From the IMG/VR virus record IMGVR_UViG_3300044611_000703, positions 1 through 64,000 of that record: a DNA stretch of 64,000 nucleotides; one strand, 5' to 3'. The position numbers were made by a program, and so were the translations under genes. Below the pieces are notes generated by a model. That model did not search any database. It had not been told where the DNA came from and saw only the letters and a list, made by a program, of their open reading frames with translations. The DNA comes from a virus. Of the stretch, positions 29,901 to 38,268 are shown in pieces (positions within the stretch are counted from its first letter, which is position 1; each line of letters begins with the position of its first letter).

Positions 29901-30826
29901 ATTTGAACAACGGTTATTTCCGGAAAATCATCAGGTATCATTCCTTTTGATTTATATTCACTATATAACTCTCTAACTTTTTGATAACCTCTTGATACTA
30001 TTGAGTCCTGAACATTTGAAAAGTTGGTAGCCCCACCTTTAGTAGTTTGTATATTAACTCTAGATTGGTACATATGTGGAACAGCCGTCAACGCCGCCAT
30101 AGGTACTTCACTCAATAATGTATATTTGTATGTGTAAAAATGTAGTTTGATTTTAAAATTACCATTAGACGTATCATATCTTGATGAAAACGTTTGTAAC
30201 ATTAATTGTAATTTAACAGCCTTACCATAAAATCCTTTTATAGTTAATTGGAACATTGGATAAGGTAAATTAAAAAATGCCGCATATGGTGAATTATCAC
30301 CCGCCTCAAACATCGCTCTACCTTTAACATCTTCTAATTCAATGGTGATTGAAGGTAAAAAATCTAAACCTTGTCTAATATTAATAGAAGTAATACCTAA
30401 TAAACCATTATCAACAGATGCTTGTTTACCACCCGAATTAATTGTTTGTCTAATATAAAAATCACTACTCTTATTTGGATTTGAAATAGAGGTTAGTTTT
30501 GGCTGATTCACACCATTACCGGTAATCGTATCTTTACCTGTTATTTCATCAGTATATGAATTGTCTAAAAATGTTTTATCACCCGGTTTTAAAAAATTAA
30601 TACTGGCAATTGAAACTGTTTGTACTTGGTCGTTATTTGCAACACCAAGGGCTAATTTAGTACGTGGTAATACTTTACACTCTAAATTAGCGTACATCAC
30701 TAAATTTTCTTGTTTAACATATCTTTCTTGTACTTTTCCGTCACTATCTATGACTTTATTTGGGTCAATGATTGATATGTTATTATAATCAAACTCAACT
30801 AATATATTTTCCGATTTATCTACCAT
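23939..30826 (-). CDS. Giant baseplate hub-like protein (2295 aa)
   Basis: A 2295-aa protein, the largest in the window. Residues about 150-260 (FFNLPYPMFQLTIKGFYGKA and following) and about 1780-1880 (YACTVSMMGNAMIQPTMYF, then GAYMIQEVNHSIGPG) resemble the beta-barrel halves of T4 gp27/gpD-type hub proteins, in which the last segment normally forms the tube-continuing domain. The roughly 1500 residues in between are unique and look like inserted structural domains. The C-terminal 400 residues include an alpha-helical region that might be a peptidoglycan-active or chaperone domain, but no catalytic motif is convincing. It follows a LysM-type baseplate gene, overlapping it by 11 nt. Hub assignment is inferred from segment pattern and position. 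Confidence 0.7.
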   Translation of the reverse strand: MVDKSENILVEFDYNNISIIDPNKVIDSDGKVQERYVKQENLVMYANLECKVLPRTKLALGVANNDQVQTVSIASINFLKPGDKTFLDNSYTDEITGKDTITGNGVNQPKLTSISNPNKSSDFYIRQTINSGGKQASVDNGLLGITSINIRQGLDFLPSITIELEDVKGRAMFEAGDNSPYAAFFNLPYPMFQLTIKGFYGKAVKLQLMLQTFSSRYDTSNGNFKIKLHFYTYKYTLLSEVPMAALTAVPHMYQSRVNIQTTKGGATNFSNVQDSIVSRGYQKVRELYSEYKSKGMIPDDFPEITVVQMRDRIENFIKNILTSFSQQNLDPLTYVEEYQRLLGNLDKDVYVGAGTSWFSKYMDTENYLVMKGVNGLTEGSKVYTFKREIDTQTKRTAALSELQGIISKAKEKMDENPVCGVDGKYTIDGKTNTSSKSTFKITTDIFPVEPKYGDVNVLETYRQRKKLSTTPNAEQLKQFDNELAEQGVFNSLVIVNKKGSEEKKFQYYIFEGVGRFEDLINQMGTNVKKAKENIQEALTEALTNLLQKKDNGIGFVPNIRNVLAVIFANGEAFLRLMDDVHVQAWNLNDTQIKARRNSILNPETATACVDNVSSGDNETLPIYPWPQMLVATSGKDGREMFELTYPGDKNVINQTKAYQTDLWPEVEFVEEFIRATTQTVKPPADPLTTENPLTDIQRVSLDAIEFPISNAVYDNKEEIKYFYEIFERIFLTSNYSGLLRSNGNTQDQDKVTDVIAEAESINIIQSLSNDNPFIIKKLKEFGINAGNFEVLMRHISNDGTGESWQNFIRGIFNTSYIKNKVNNSSYEFLSQNLLNENKSQPLVSLPGENNVVNFISNSTSSNIFNLTDTYPFTNFPWVKNELANGNSISDIKSSYNTTKVLTYNTNKKIISNFLDITNNNDRRPFTNFLFNEIKSPIYFFDLKLFYENRSFDKQLPTEGNLRYNDYSGLVTSNQTVSMFNTPYFVNSIQQGVKNFRNNDEYPFVASAYLFLNSLPLSTLREKYKTYSSNSATDLDYIFATLKKFGAVHKLPYAWILKIGSVWNRYKNFVETGKDILDTSWSGFSYVHNYDPVTNSPSKNYNLIINGAQMDIVLEKNTTLGVETSSLINTGFYPLLINDFNVFYQGFQIYSGYTDTDIQNGFTSGVTLNYVPEAIINMPEGFDPNNPKRDLRVIPWSVYITTLDQTSSFIVPSQGALINQTSNECITEETNQLKYEITGNTAMYNGSVRMFWSAPNYGYFDIDKVVKPTPIKYLKQVFNITGDTKQENFSINGKQDQYTEISEIFSVFETEVLDSFETEFLNFSKSIYDFDDEFISNSDSETTKSFKNFQMLMRSLMRIPKVGGTNINTELVSAVSDSQLNVLTNILQSFLNYDVVFKYGNPANFDKRLFYTFSNALIADPYTWSKYSFQTPIPLPTSGGTVTLSQSITNYPNEWRALQLYVGFSEIPQLQYTNDGSYITDFFVDCNIDFSVENIKTFAPIIKIYATQKLNDDTLNYNKFVNLMNDYIASTDKFQSIIINKLMPKLQKQLPDVGSTPDTALATALEGPQTKLEYWEAFKALNDKWISGNDFKTKTLFEDVLLMDRANRNIGDKVLVDVNKLKFRLKDINPKTSMLTFVQTILVENNFVVMNIPSYVNFYNVQDAVKNPVPKPEGSLDFANTMFGTFLNVDYRNSSAKMVCFYAGKPSEQPDFQNNANVRFKGDSFDLRRASDNPLIEDQIGKTDWDKSNKVVGFNVDVGPQSQSIFHGFQIDQSAGQATAESLQQTDELVKQSSGKVAGTQNISLYNLYKNRSYACTVSMMGNAMIQPTMYFNLRHVPMFSGAYMIQEVNHSIGPGTFETVFKGIRQAVSNLPEIDSYIQTLKTNLLTSIIEKNKQDKQEVIKESATKGDNVISETNDAVKEATKKDATTSKNSSECKPVSNYEKYSKVDSTTTKSKYKDAISTIITQTSDQKLRYLVFATIYLGSSNGTELETKESNYSGVNLLQNWGQTGLSYFNQQFYCSSTDVPYAIFSDLSKHVEFLIARFSGKISLLPDITAKEIVKFYTLYFSANQKNIDVYNKLVQDNPSQVSQMETSVQQSIDLFKTGSGNQSGSLPPSTPPKANTDAGIFENAKAFSTASMQNLQYSNGLLTGNFVLYYEGELLTQDYPAKLYILGGMDKIEICSFTIKPTTNKNVGSFVSSPKVIELLEAARNDETYRITFIVKANAFPNISYAFTRVLSPIDCPDEDFKYRQIIDVGTWDSIKNDICCNCYSEPYTGTQIIWDGKPCSKNGTTC

Positions 30827-31142
30827 AATAAAAGAAGTAATTTTCTAGGTCATTGTTGTAATCCTGTAATGAAGCAATTAAAGGATAAGGGATTGTCAAG
30901 ATTGCCCCATCAGGGATATTCCACTCTTGACCTGCGTATATTGGATTTGCTTGTAATATTAACCAACCAAAAAAAGGTGTCCCATAATATTGTTGTGAAA
31001 CTTTGTCTAATCTAGATTGAGCAACTTTAAAAATATATCTTTTATCTGTGGATTTACTTGGCAGAGTAACATATGGAACAACTGTTTGTCGTCCATTAAC
31101 AATAAAATTATTGTATCTATTATAATAATCTTTAGTACCCAT
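30816..31142 (-). CDS. LysM-type small baseplate protein (gp53 / tail protein X-like)
   Basis: A 108-aa protein with a single LysM-like domain at residues about 34-90: YIFKVAQSRLDKVSQQYYG, then FFGWLILQANPI and IPDGAILTIPYP. This is the pattern of phage tail protein X and of the LysM-like part of T4 gp53, a wedge component that contacts the hub. It sits between the 1669-aa baseplate gene (2 nt) and the hub-like gene (11-nt overlap), which fits a baseplate role rather than a cell-wall hydrolase. Confidence 0.75.
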   Translation of the reverse strand: MGTKDYYNRYNNFIVNGRQTVVPYVTLPSKSTDKRYIFKVAQSRLDKVSQQYYGTPFFGWLILQANPIYAGQEWNIPDGAILTIPYPLIASLQDYNNDLENYFFYYGR

Positions 31143-31144
31143 AA

Positions 31145-34100
31145 TTAATCAAATTTTATTTTACCATCAAAAGTTAAAGGGTCGTTATTCACATTAACAG
31201 TTTTATATAAATTAGCAATATCCGTTTTTTGTTGTGTCTCGGTAGCAGGGTCAGGAACTGTTGTGTATGTAAACTTTCTTAACTTACCTTTAGGATAAGC
31301 GGTTTGGTTTACAAATTTTGAATACGATTCTTTATCCCTAATTGTTTTAATAAATTTTTGTTCAGCAACTAACTCTTTTTTAGTTAAATCCGCAAAATCA
31401 TCACAAATATTATTAAATTTTCTAACTAATTTATTATCATTCTTTAATTCTCCACTAATAATAGCGTTTTTAAATTCAGTTAATTTATTGTTATCATTGA
31501 ATATTTGCGCCATTACCATGAATTGTCGTTTATCCTCAACAGATGCCGTAGCAAATTGTTTAGATATTGGTTCAAATTCTCCCGGACCTTCATACGGTAC
31601 GGTAACAGTTGTAATTATTTTTTCAGCTTCCATTAAAACATTAAACTCATCTAATCTAACACCAACTAAACGATAATCATCACATAATTCTATATACGTA
31701 TCCAATGGAGACCCAAGACTAGCACTATTAACTTCAGTAGTTCCTGAAATAGTATAAACACGAGGAACACCCGTATCTAAAATTTTACCATCAGTTTTTG
31801 TTGTTACTAAATTTATCTTTCTAATTATTTGAACCATATTTTGTTCTAAAACCACAATCTCTTGAATTTTAGTAAACAAACCACTACTATAATCACCTTT
31901 TAACGTGTTAATATATTGATTCATATTTGTCTTAACTCTTTGAATTGTTGCATCTGTAAATTTAAAACCAACTAATCTTGATATGATATAATTTTTATTA
32001 GTAGGGTTGTCAGCATTTATATCTGAGATAAACGTACTAAATAACGAATCAACTTTAGTTTCAACACCTTCAGGTTTACCGTAAATTGGTGCCAATACAC
32101 TACTAGAATTTAAACTTATTTCTCCGGAAGTATATAATCTATCTTGTGTTATTAATTGCCAAACACCATAATTATAAGATTTGACAATACTATCACTTTG
32201 ATTTAAGATATTTGTATAATATTCTTGTGTTGAATCTAATATTTTATCCATAATAGTCATATAGGTAATTTCCCCTGTTTGACCACTAGTAACCGGAATA
32301 TTTGTTAATATGTCTCCAATAGTATTTCCACCATCGTTAACAATATCATTTTGAACATTATTAACTGTAACCGGTGGTTGTGCATCTAATATTGACTGAA
32401 CTAATTTAGCGTCCAAAGCTGAAGTATCTTCAGTCCAAGTCGCTCTTTCATCATAAATTTCAGTATTAGCATAGAAATTAAATGATAACGCATTTTGTAG
32501 TTGTTCCACAGGTCTAGCTAATCCCATACCACCAATCATATCAAAACTTAAATTAACATTTGCAATCATTGGTTGAATACCAATACCTTCAGGATTCATA
32601 TCTAATATTAATGGTTCATATGTAAATGAAATTGTTTTTGGAATTATTTTACCATTATAAAAATCCCCAATCCTTAATACTAAAACCGGTGGTGCCCCAA
32701 AGGCAGTATTTACAGCGTCGTTATATTTTGGTTTACCATCAACACCAATAACAGGTATCGTTTCACCAGGTCTAACACATTGATTTAAGAAAGTTAATCG
32801 AGCATTTAATCCTTCAGGAGTCATAGAGTGAAATGCAGGATTAAAAAATCTAATTTTATCCGCAATAGAACCATATAGAATAGGATTACTTTCTTTAATA
32901 ACATCAAAATAATCACATTCTGTCAATAACTGTCTAATAATACGTTTTCCAATACCTTCTTTTAATTTTTGTTGTATTTCAATTGTTTGAACAGGTTTAA
33001 TAGTATTAATTGTTGTTGCACTAACTTCAGGTGTTACTATTTCAACTTTTTGGGTTGTTGTGGTTGTTGTTACTGTTGGAGTTACTAAAATACTACTAAT
33101 CTTAACTCTTCTACACGCCATAGCATCTGTAGAATACACTTCAGCCTCTTTATTTGAAGTTGTTGTATTTGTGTTTGATTTAATATTTTTACTACAATCA
33201 ACTTGAGAACCACTACCTGACTCACCTTGAGGAATTACAATTTGTTCACCTTGACCACTTTGTAATGTAATTTGAAATGTTTTATCTTCAAAAAATGGAG
33301 CTAAATTAGCGTCACCAATTTTATATGTTTTTAAAAATTGAATTACTGAGTCATTTCTTCGTTTAGATAAATTAGTATTATACGGTACACTAGCGGTCGC
33401 AGATGCCGACCCAACCATTTGTATACTAATAGTCCCCTTTTTTTCTTTTAATATGTTATAAGCATCAACAATAAAATTACTACTATTATTAGCAATTTTA
33501 TTAAAATTTGATATTACAATATTATCGAAAAATTCTCTTACATTTCTATTAACACTACCAGCGTTAAATATTCCACTTGCGGTATCCACATATTTTGTAA
33601 TGTTTGTTGGTGCGGTATAAGCCGAATATGTGACATCATAAGGTACTGATGATACAACCCCCTGTGATTTAGGGTCAGGAATATCATTATCAAAATAAAA
33701 CGCCAATTGAGAATAATTCTTTTTAAAGTCATCAATTGAAGTGTCCGGATTAGCAGTTTGAACCGCAGCATCTGCAGGTGTTCCCGCACCTCCTTGAGGT
33801 ACAGAATTTTCTCTCGGAATGTTAGCGCTAACATTCTTTAACTCTTCATCCGTTAATCTTGGATTACTTAAAATCTCTTGATATGTATATAAATCTTTTG
33901 TAGGTATAGTATTAAATTTTAACGCTAATTCATAAATGTCATACTTAACACATCCTGCAAAGAATGAATCGATTATAGAATTAATTCTTTCTTTACTCTG
34001 TCCTTTTAATTGTTTTTCAACAATAGTATTCATAACTGAAGGACTATCCACAATAATCTTCCAACTTAATTGTCCACTTCTACTTGTATTTTTATACGTA

Positions 34101-36154
34101 TAGATTGGCTCAGGTCTACCTAAAAATGAAGTATCATTCCAATTAGCAGTACTACTATCTGAAAATTTTAAATCATAAGGTGGAAACCACATAACTCTAC
34201 CCCCATTTGGACCTTTCTCACAAACAGGTAATTCATCATAAGTAAACCCAGGTCTACTTGATGTTCTCCAAGCTAAGTTCTCAATTGAGAACATATATTT
34301 TTTAGCATATCCCCCCGTTCCATTAACATTATTTGCTATAATGTTTGTTGACCCCGGATTTCTTAATGGAACAATATTTAAATTGTATGTATTATCTAAA
34401 ACAGAATGTGTAAATCTTCTACCTGATGTAGTTATACCATCTGTTTTTTGTAAATCATTGTAAGTATAATACGGATTATCTTTAGTAAAAACCCTACAAT
34501 ATTCTATACCGGCATCACCTCCTGTTGTATTATCAGTATATGATAAAACTTGAGAACCTTTAGTAATTTCTTTATACCCATCGTGGAATACCTTACTAAT
34601 TTGATTCATCGCATTACCAACGTGTTTTAAACGGGCTTCACCCGTAACACCATCAGCCGAGTCAATTAATCTTTGAGTTTGGTCTAATATGGAAGTTTCT
34701 TTGAACTCAATATTTGTCGATTCATCTCTTGTAATGTTTCCACTAACCAATTGATAATCCTCATCGATTGTTCCTGAACCACCACCCGGTATCGCACGGA
34801 ATCCGGCATTGGCTTTATATTTTGGAGATACCCAAACAAATCCACCGTCAATACCTCCACCGTCACTGTAAGACCTTCCTCCTAAACCAAAATTACTAAG
34901 AGCTGATTCATTACCTTCATATAATATACCCATCTCTGATGGACCATATACTGGTGAAGGGTCTTGTTGACCAAATGCGTTAACAGGTATTTGATTTGGG
35001 GGTGAGGTAATATAAGACGGCTCTGATGTTCTATTACCAACATAATAACCACCAACTAACGTACCATTACCCGGATTAATATTTGGAACTAATAAGTTAA
35101 CTAAACCTTGAGCAACACCAAACAATAAACCATAATCTTTATCATATGATGGTTGATATCTGTTATAATTAATATTTGCAAATAAAACTGACCTTTGTCC
35201 GTTACCGGTGTTTGCCAAGAATATTTGTGAACCACTTCTATTAAGGTTTAATATTGGACCTAATAAACCACCTGTTAATTGATTTACGGTGTTTAATGCG
35301 TTTGATGTTTGTTGTGTTTGACTATTTTCGTTGTTATCGTTAAAATAATCACCAGGTATTAATGAAACAGGCCAATATGCCCCCGCTAATCTTGTTAAGA
35401 AGTCGGCTGCCGCAACAACAGGGTTTTCAGGTACGGTAATCTTCCAATTTTTATAAACTAAAGGTTGTTGACCCGACAACATCATACTAATCTCAAACGG
35501 GTCTTGTAGAGATTCTAAATTAATTAATCCTAATGTATTTTGAAATAACTCAGCATCAATTCTTTTTTTCAATAAAGAATTTAACTCTGACGCTCCGAAT
35601 CTTGCAATAAATGAATCTTGAGATAATAATCCATTACTACCAATAGGATTTGGTGATAATAAAATATTATATGGTGAATACGATGACGGAGCAAAACTTG
35701 GTGGCTCCCAATAAGGTTGATAAATTTTATTATTATTCTCAACGTCAGTAATAATTACTAAATCATTAAAACTTCCTTGAGGTCCATATCTGTTTTGAAT
35801 ATAAGCGGCGTCAATGAAAAACTCATTTACTAAATCTAAAACAGTGTCATTTGGGTTGTATTCCCCTTGATTTGAAGCGACAGGTAAAGGAGGTCCGTTG
35901 AAATTTATTTGAGTACTATAACCCCCATCAGGACCATATTCATTTAACGGATATAATAGATTTGAATAAGAACCATTAGTAATTAACTCACCCGGAGAAT
36001 CAATGACGTTACTAACACTTAAAATTGTTTCATAATTAACTTGACTCACAGGTGGGGTATATACTCCCTGAACACTGTAAGGTGCCAAGTTTTTAACCAT
36101 TAGTGAATTTCTAAAGGAAGACGTGGATGCAAATGATAATGAACTCTCTGCCAT
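31145..36154 (-). CDS. Giant baseplate / tube-initiator-like protein with OmpA-like domain
   Basis: A 1669-aa protein encoded directly after the tape measure gene, where T4-like phages encode tube-cap and initiator proteins. Around residues 870-960 it holds an OmpA-C-like fold signature: SIQMVGSASATASVPYN followed by LSKRRNDSVIQFLKTYKIG, similar to the N..LS..RA..V..yL pattern that binds peptidoglycan. The usual GHTD Asp is replaced by Ser/Ala. Later, near residue 1190-1240, a segment with PMIANVNLSFDMIGG and NALSFNFYANTEIYDERA resembles tube-like baseplate proteins. A short Thr-rich stretch (TPTVTTTTTTQK) connects them. Role inferred: part of the tube-baseplate junction, possibly with cell-wall contact. 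Confidence 0.65.
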   Translation of the reverse strand: MAESSLSFASTSSFRNSLMVKNLAPYSVQGVYTPPVSQVNYETILSVSNVIDSPGELITNGSYSNLLYPLNEYGPDGGYSTQINFNGPPLPVASNQGEYNPNDTVLDLVNEFFIDAAYIQNRYGPQGSFNDLVIITDVENNNKIYQPYWEPPSFAPSSYSPYNILLSPNPIGSNGLLSQDSFIARFGASELNSLLKKRIDAELFQNTLGLINLESLQDPFEISMMLSGQQPLVYKNWKITVPENPVVAAADFLTRLAGAYWPVSLIPGDYFNDNNENSQTQQTSNALNTVNQLTGGLLGPILNLNRSGSQIFLANTGNGQRSVLFANINYNRYQPSYDKDYGLLFGVAQGLVNLLVPNINPGNGTLVGGYYVGNRTSEPSYITSPPNQIPVNAFGQQDPSPVYGPSEMGILYEGNESALSNFGLGGRSYSDGGGIDGGFVWVSPKYKANAGFRAIPGGGSGTIDEDYQLVSGNITRDESTNIEFKETSILDQTQRLIDSADGVTGEARLKHVGNAMNQISKVFHDGYKEITKGSQVLSYTDNTTGGDAGIEYCRVFTKDNPYYTYNDLQKTDGITTSGRRFTHSVLDNTYNLNIVPLRNPGSTNIIANNVNGTGGYAKKYMFSIENLAWRTSSRPGFTYDELPVCEKGPNGGRVMWFPPYDLKFSDSSTANWNDTSFLGRPEPIYTYKNTSRSGQLSWKIIVDSPSVMNTIVEKQLKGQSKERINSIIDSFFAGCVKYDIYELALKFNTIPTKDLYTYQEILSNPRLTDEELKNVSANIPRENSVPQGGAGTPADAAVQTANPDTSIDDFKKNYSQLAFYFDNDIPDPKSQGVVSSVPYDVTYSAYTAPTNITKYVDTASGIFNAGSVNRNVREFFDNIVISNFNKIANNSSNFIVDAYNILKEKKGTISIQMVGSASATASVPYNTNLSKRRNDSVIQFLKTYKIGDANLAPFFEDKTFQITLQSGQGEQIVIPQGESGSGSQVDCSKNIKSNTNTTTSNKEAEVYSTDAMACRRVKISSILVTPTVTTTTTTQKVEIVTPEVSATTINTIKPVQTIEIQQKLKEGIGKRIIRQLLTECDYFDVIKESNPILYGSIADKIRFFNPAFHSMTPEGLNARLTFLNQCVRPGETIPVIGVDGKPKYNDAVNTAFGAPPVLVLRIGDFYNGKIIPKTISFTYEPLILDMNPEGIGIQPMIANVNLSFDMIGGMGLARPVEQLQNALSFNFYANTEIYDERATWTEDTSALDAKLVQSILDAQPPVTVNNVQNDIVNDGGNTIGDILTNIPVTSGQTGEITYMTIMDKILDSTQEYYTNILNQSDSIVKSYNYGVWQLITQDRLYTSGEISLNSSSVLAPIYGKPEGVETKVDSLFSTFISDINADNPTNKNYIISRLVGFKFTDATIQRVKTNMNQYINTLKGDYSSGLFTKIQEIVVLEQNMVQIIRKINLVTTKTDGKILDTGVPRVYTISGTTEVNSASLGSPLDTYIELCDDYRLVGVRLDEFNVLMEAEKIITTVTVPYEGPGEFEPISKQFATASVEDKRQFMVMAQIFNDNNKLTEFKNAIISGELKNDNKLVRKFNNICDDFADLTKKELVAEQKFIKTIRDKESYSKFVNQTAYPKGKLRKFTYTTVPDPATETQQKTDIANLYKTVNVNNDPLTFDGKIKFD

Positions 36155-36169
36155 ATATTCTGATTTACC

Positions 36170-36177
36170 TATAAATA
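36170..36177 (-). promoter_or_regulatory. Gene-sense TATTTATA element upstream of the 1669-aa gene
   Basis: Minus strand CTATTTATAGG, 15-23 nt upstream of the ATG at 36154 in the 37-nt gap after the tape measure gene. Same recurrent motif as elsewhere in the window; function inferred only. Confidence 0.3.
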
Positions 36178-36191
36178 GATTGTACTTTATT

Positions 36192-38072
36192 TTATGCTAA
36201 TGAACTCGCACTAATATTACTATTCATTAATTGTGTTTTGTTTGCGGTTGGAGCCATTAAACCATTACTATACATCGCCTCTTTTAACGCTCCGACCATA
36301 CCTTGTTGAACGTCAGTATTTTTAAGAGCCATTACTATTTGGTTAGTGTCAACATTACCTGTTGTTTTTAAATCTATATTGTGATTTAATGTTATTTCAA
36401 TTGGTCTATCAGTAGATGGATTAGTTGCTGTTTGTGATGTATTAGTAGGAATTGTTGAGGCATTTCTAACATTACTAATTTCTGTTTGAGTAATATTTGT
36501 TTCCTGTTTCTTATTACTTTCTATCTTACTTATATCACCCGATAAAAGTTTTTTAAGTTGGTCAATCACAGGGTAATCATTTTTTATTTTTTCAGATTCG
36601 ATTTGGGCGTTTTTCATTCCGGTTTCATAAGCAGAATTAAGTAATGACCCTAATTTTTTTAAATTTTCCCCAACTTCTTTTCTTGCCTCACCAGCACTTA
36701 TCTCACCATCTGTTAATCTTTTAAGAACATCTAAATTTTTATCTATACCTGAGTCAATTGATGACGCAAGATTTTTTGTACTCATCTCTTTTGGTGAAAG
36801 TGTTTTTCTAACTGCGGTTGAAGTATCTCTAAGAAAATTTATACCAGTACCCATCGCTTTAGTTCTTGCAGCCCCTAAACCTGTTTGGTCTGCCAATGAT
36901 TTAATATCCGCAGCCATTTTTTCTGTAACACTTAATTGACTAACAGCTAATTCCTCCATTGTTTTTGGAGCGGTATTAGCCATTTTTTCAAGATTTGCAA
37001 CATCTTTTTCATTTAATTGGTCAAGGGCTTTGGTAATAGTTTCACCTGTTTGTTCATCTTTGACTTGAACTTCATATTTACCTCCAGCACCCATTTCAGC
37101 CATATTGGCTATCATTTTTTGCTTATCTTCATCTAAGCCCGGTAAATCAGGAAAACGAATTTTACTCATTTTATCCTCTAATTCAGCACTACCTAACGCC
37201 ATTTTAGTCAATTGTTCATAAGGTATACCCATCGCTTTGGATATTTCTCTCATTTGACGTTTCGCCCCCGGCATAATTTCAAAATTACCGTCTTTACCTA
37301 ATTGAACAAATTGTTTACTCATTTGAGCAATTTGGTTTTGTAATTCAGCCGGGTCATTTTGAGCTAAATCCATCATTTTAAGTGGGTCAAGTAAACTACT
37401 TTGAGAAACACCTAATCTTTGCATTGCCGCAGCCATTTCAATAGCCCCTTCCGGGTCAAATACTTTTTCCGCAAACGCCAATGTTTGACTCATATCAATT
37501 CTTAATAAACTCGCTTGAGCAGCCATTTTAGCCAAACCGGATACTCCTCCTTCAAAATTATATTTGTTTAGGGCATCCATATTTTGTAAAACTTTTGCCG
37601 AAACATCTGCGGCGTTTACACCTGACTGAGTAGCAATATCAACAACTTTTTTCATTTCACCCGCAACTCGTCCCGCACCAATTCCAACATCTTTAAATCC
37701 TGATACTAACGTACCAACTTCTTGACCTGTTACTTTCACTGTTGCATAAAGGTCTTTATTTACTTCCGCAGATAATATTACGTTTCGTTGTAAAGCTTTT
37801 GAAGCCTCCATTTGTGTTTTAATAACCGCATCAATATCCCCACCTAAAGTTCTAACACCAGTAACCGCATCAGCCATAGTGGCTCTTAATGTTTGAGCCA
37901 TTTCTTGACCAACACCAAATTGTTTTAAAAGGGTACTAGCCCCTTTATCAAGTTCGGCAACGACTTTACCAACTGCTTCGGTTTGAAAATTACTTAATAA
38001 AGCTTTACCGAACGAATCAAGAATATCTTTACCTTTTTGACCACTAGCGTCTAAACTACTTGCATCTTGCAT
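36192..38072 (-). CDS. Tail tape measure protein
   Basis: A 626-aa, Ala/Lys/Gln/Met-rich, mainly alpha-helical protein, very different in composition from its beta-rich neighbours. Length is close to T4 gp29 (590 aa), which would set a tail of similar length. It follows the tail tube and tail chaperone genes, the conserved order in long-tailed phages. Long amphipathic helices are visible, for example FGKALLSNFQTEAVGKVVAEL and AQASLLRIDMSQTLAFAEKV, and the C-terminal 100 residues are Thr/Asn-rich. Its start codon is preceded by AAAACAAATT, shared with the chaperone and tube genes. No transmembrane segment is obvious. Confidence 0.85.
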   Translation of the reverse strand: MQDASSLDASGQKGKDILDSFGKALLSNFQTEAVGKVVAELDKGASTLLKQFGVGQEMAQTLRATMADAVTGVRTLGGDIDAVIKTQMEASKALQRNVILSAEVNKDLYATVKVTGQEVGTLVSGFKDVGIGAGRVAGEMKKVVDIATQSGVNAADVSAKVLQNMDALNKYNFEGGVSGLAKMAAQASLLRIDMSQTLAFAEKVFDPEGAIEMAAAMQRLGVSQSSLLDPLKMMDLAQNDPAELQNQIAQMSKQFVQLGKDGNFEIMPGAKRQMREISKAMGIPYEQLTKMALGSAELEDKMSKIRFPDLPGLDEDKQKMIANMAEMGAGGKYEVQVKDEQTGETITKALDQLNEKDVANLEKMANTAPKTMEELAVSQLSVTEKMAADIKSLADQTGLGAARTKAMGTGINFLRDTSTAVRKTLSPKEMSTKNLASSIDSGIDKNLDVLKRLTDGEISAGEARKEVGENLKKLGSLLNSAYETGMKNAQIESEKIKNDYPVIDQLKKLLSGDISKIESNKKQETNITQTEISNVRNASTIPTNTSQTATNPSTDRPIEITLNHNIDLKTTGNVDTNQIVMALKNTDVQQGMVGALKEAMYSNGLMAPTANKTQLMNSNISASSLA

Positions 38073-38085
38073 ATTAAATTTGTTT

Positions 38086-38093
38086 TATAAATA
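38086..38093 (-). promoter_or_regulatory. Gene-sense TATTTATA element upstream of the tape measure gene
   Basis: Minus strand TATTTATAAAAC, 14-21 nt before the ATG and directly abutting the terminator stem at 38094. It shares the recurrent octamer described in the findings. Confidence 0.3.
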
Positions 38094-38135
38094 AATACAC
38101 CAAAGACATATTTTAATTTAGGTCTTTGGTGTATT
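38094..38135 (-). terminator. Hairpin at the end of the chaperone gene
   Basis: Two 14-nt arms (38094-38107 and 38122-38135) form a perfect inverted repeat around a 14-nt loop. In minus-strand RNA the first arm lies inside the last codons of the frameshift-extended chaperone frame and the stop codon falls in the loop. After the second arm the RNA reads TATTTATAAAAC, so the U-run is weak. It may terminate, attenuate, or protect the chaperone mRNA. Confidence 0.6.
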
Positions 38136-38261
38136 ATCTTCTAGAATTCTGTTTATTAAAAATTTCCTAACATAAGTAGGCATCTCGTTGAAGTCACTAT
38201 ATGATGTTCTTATAAATTTAGCCATCAAATAATATTCCTCAATTAGTAGTTGTCGATAGTT
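38118..38261 (-). CDS. Second tail-assembly-chaperone reading frame (T part), probably reached by +1 frameshift
   Basis: This frame runs without a stop from the codon AAC at 38261, which overlaps the stop codon of the 251-aa chaperone, to TAA at 38118-38120. Entered by frameshift it adds 47 residues (NYRQLLIEEYYLMAKFIRTS and on to NRILEDNTPKT), giving a fused protein of 298 aa. An internal ATG at 38225 would allow a free 35-aa protein instead. The peptide has the helical, acidic/aromatic look of G-T type chaperone extensions (YSDFNEMPTYVRKFLINRIL). It lies directly before the tape measure gene, where such products act. No other gene explains this 188-nt gap. Confidence 0.65.
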   Translation of the reverse strand, partial: NYRQLLIEEYYLMAKFIRTSYSDFNEMPTYVRKFLINRILEDNTPKT

Positions 38262-38268
38262 AAAAGAA
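38259..38268 (-). promoter_or_regulatory. Candidate +1 ribosomal frameshift site (TTC TTT TAA C)
   Basis: The zero frame ends TTC TTT TAA, followed by C. A phenylalanyl-tRNA on TTT can re-pair perfectly one base forward because the next base is T, and the slow stop codon in the A site favours slippage. The next +1 codon is AAC, the first codon of the open T frame. The -1 frame runs only a few codons before a stop, so +1 (or -2) is the productive shift. Confidence 0.55.

Noticed and set aside
38259-38268. -1 frameshift in the chaperone gene
   Set aside because: The -1 frame stops a few codons after the site; only the +1 (or -2) frame is open.
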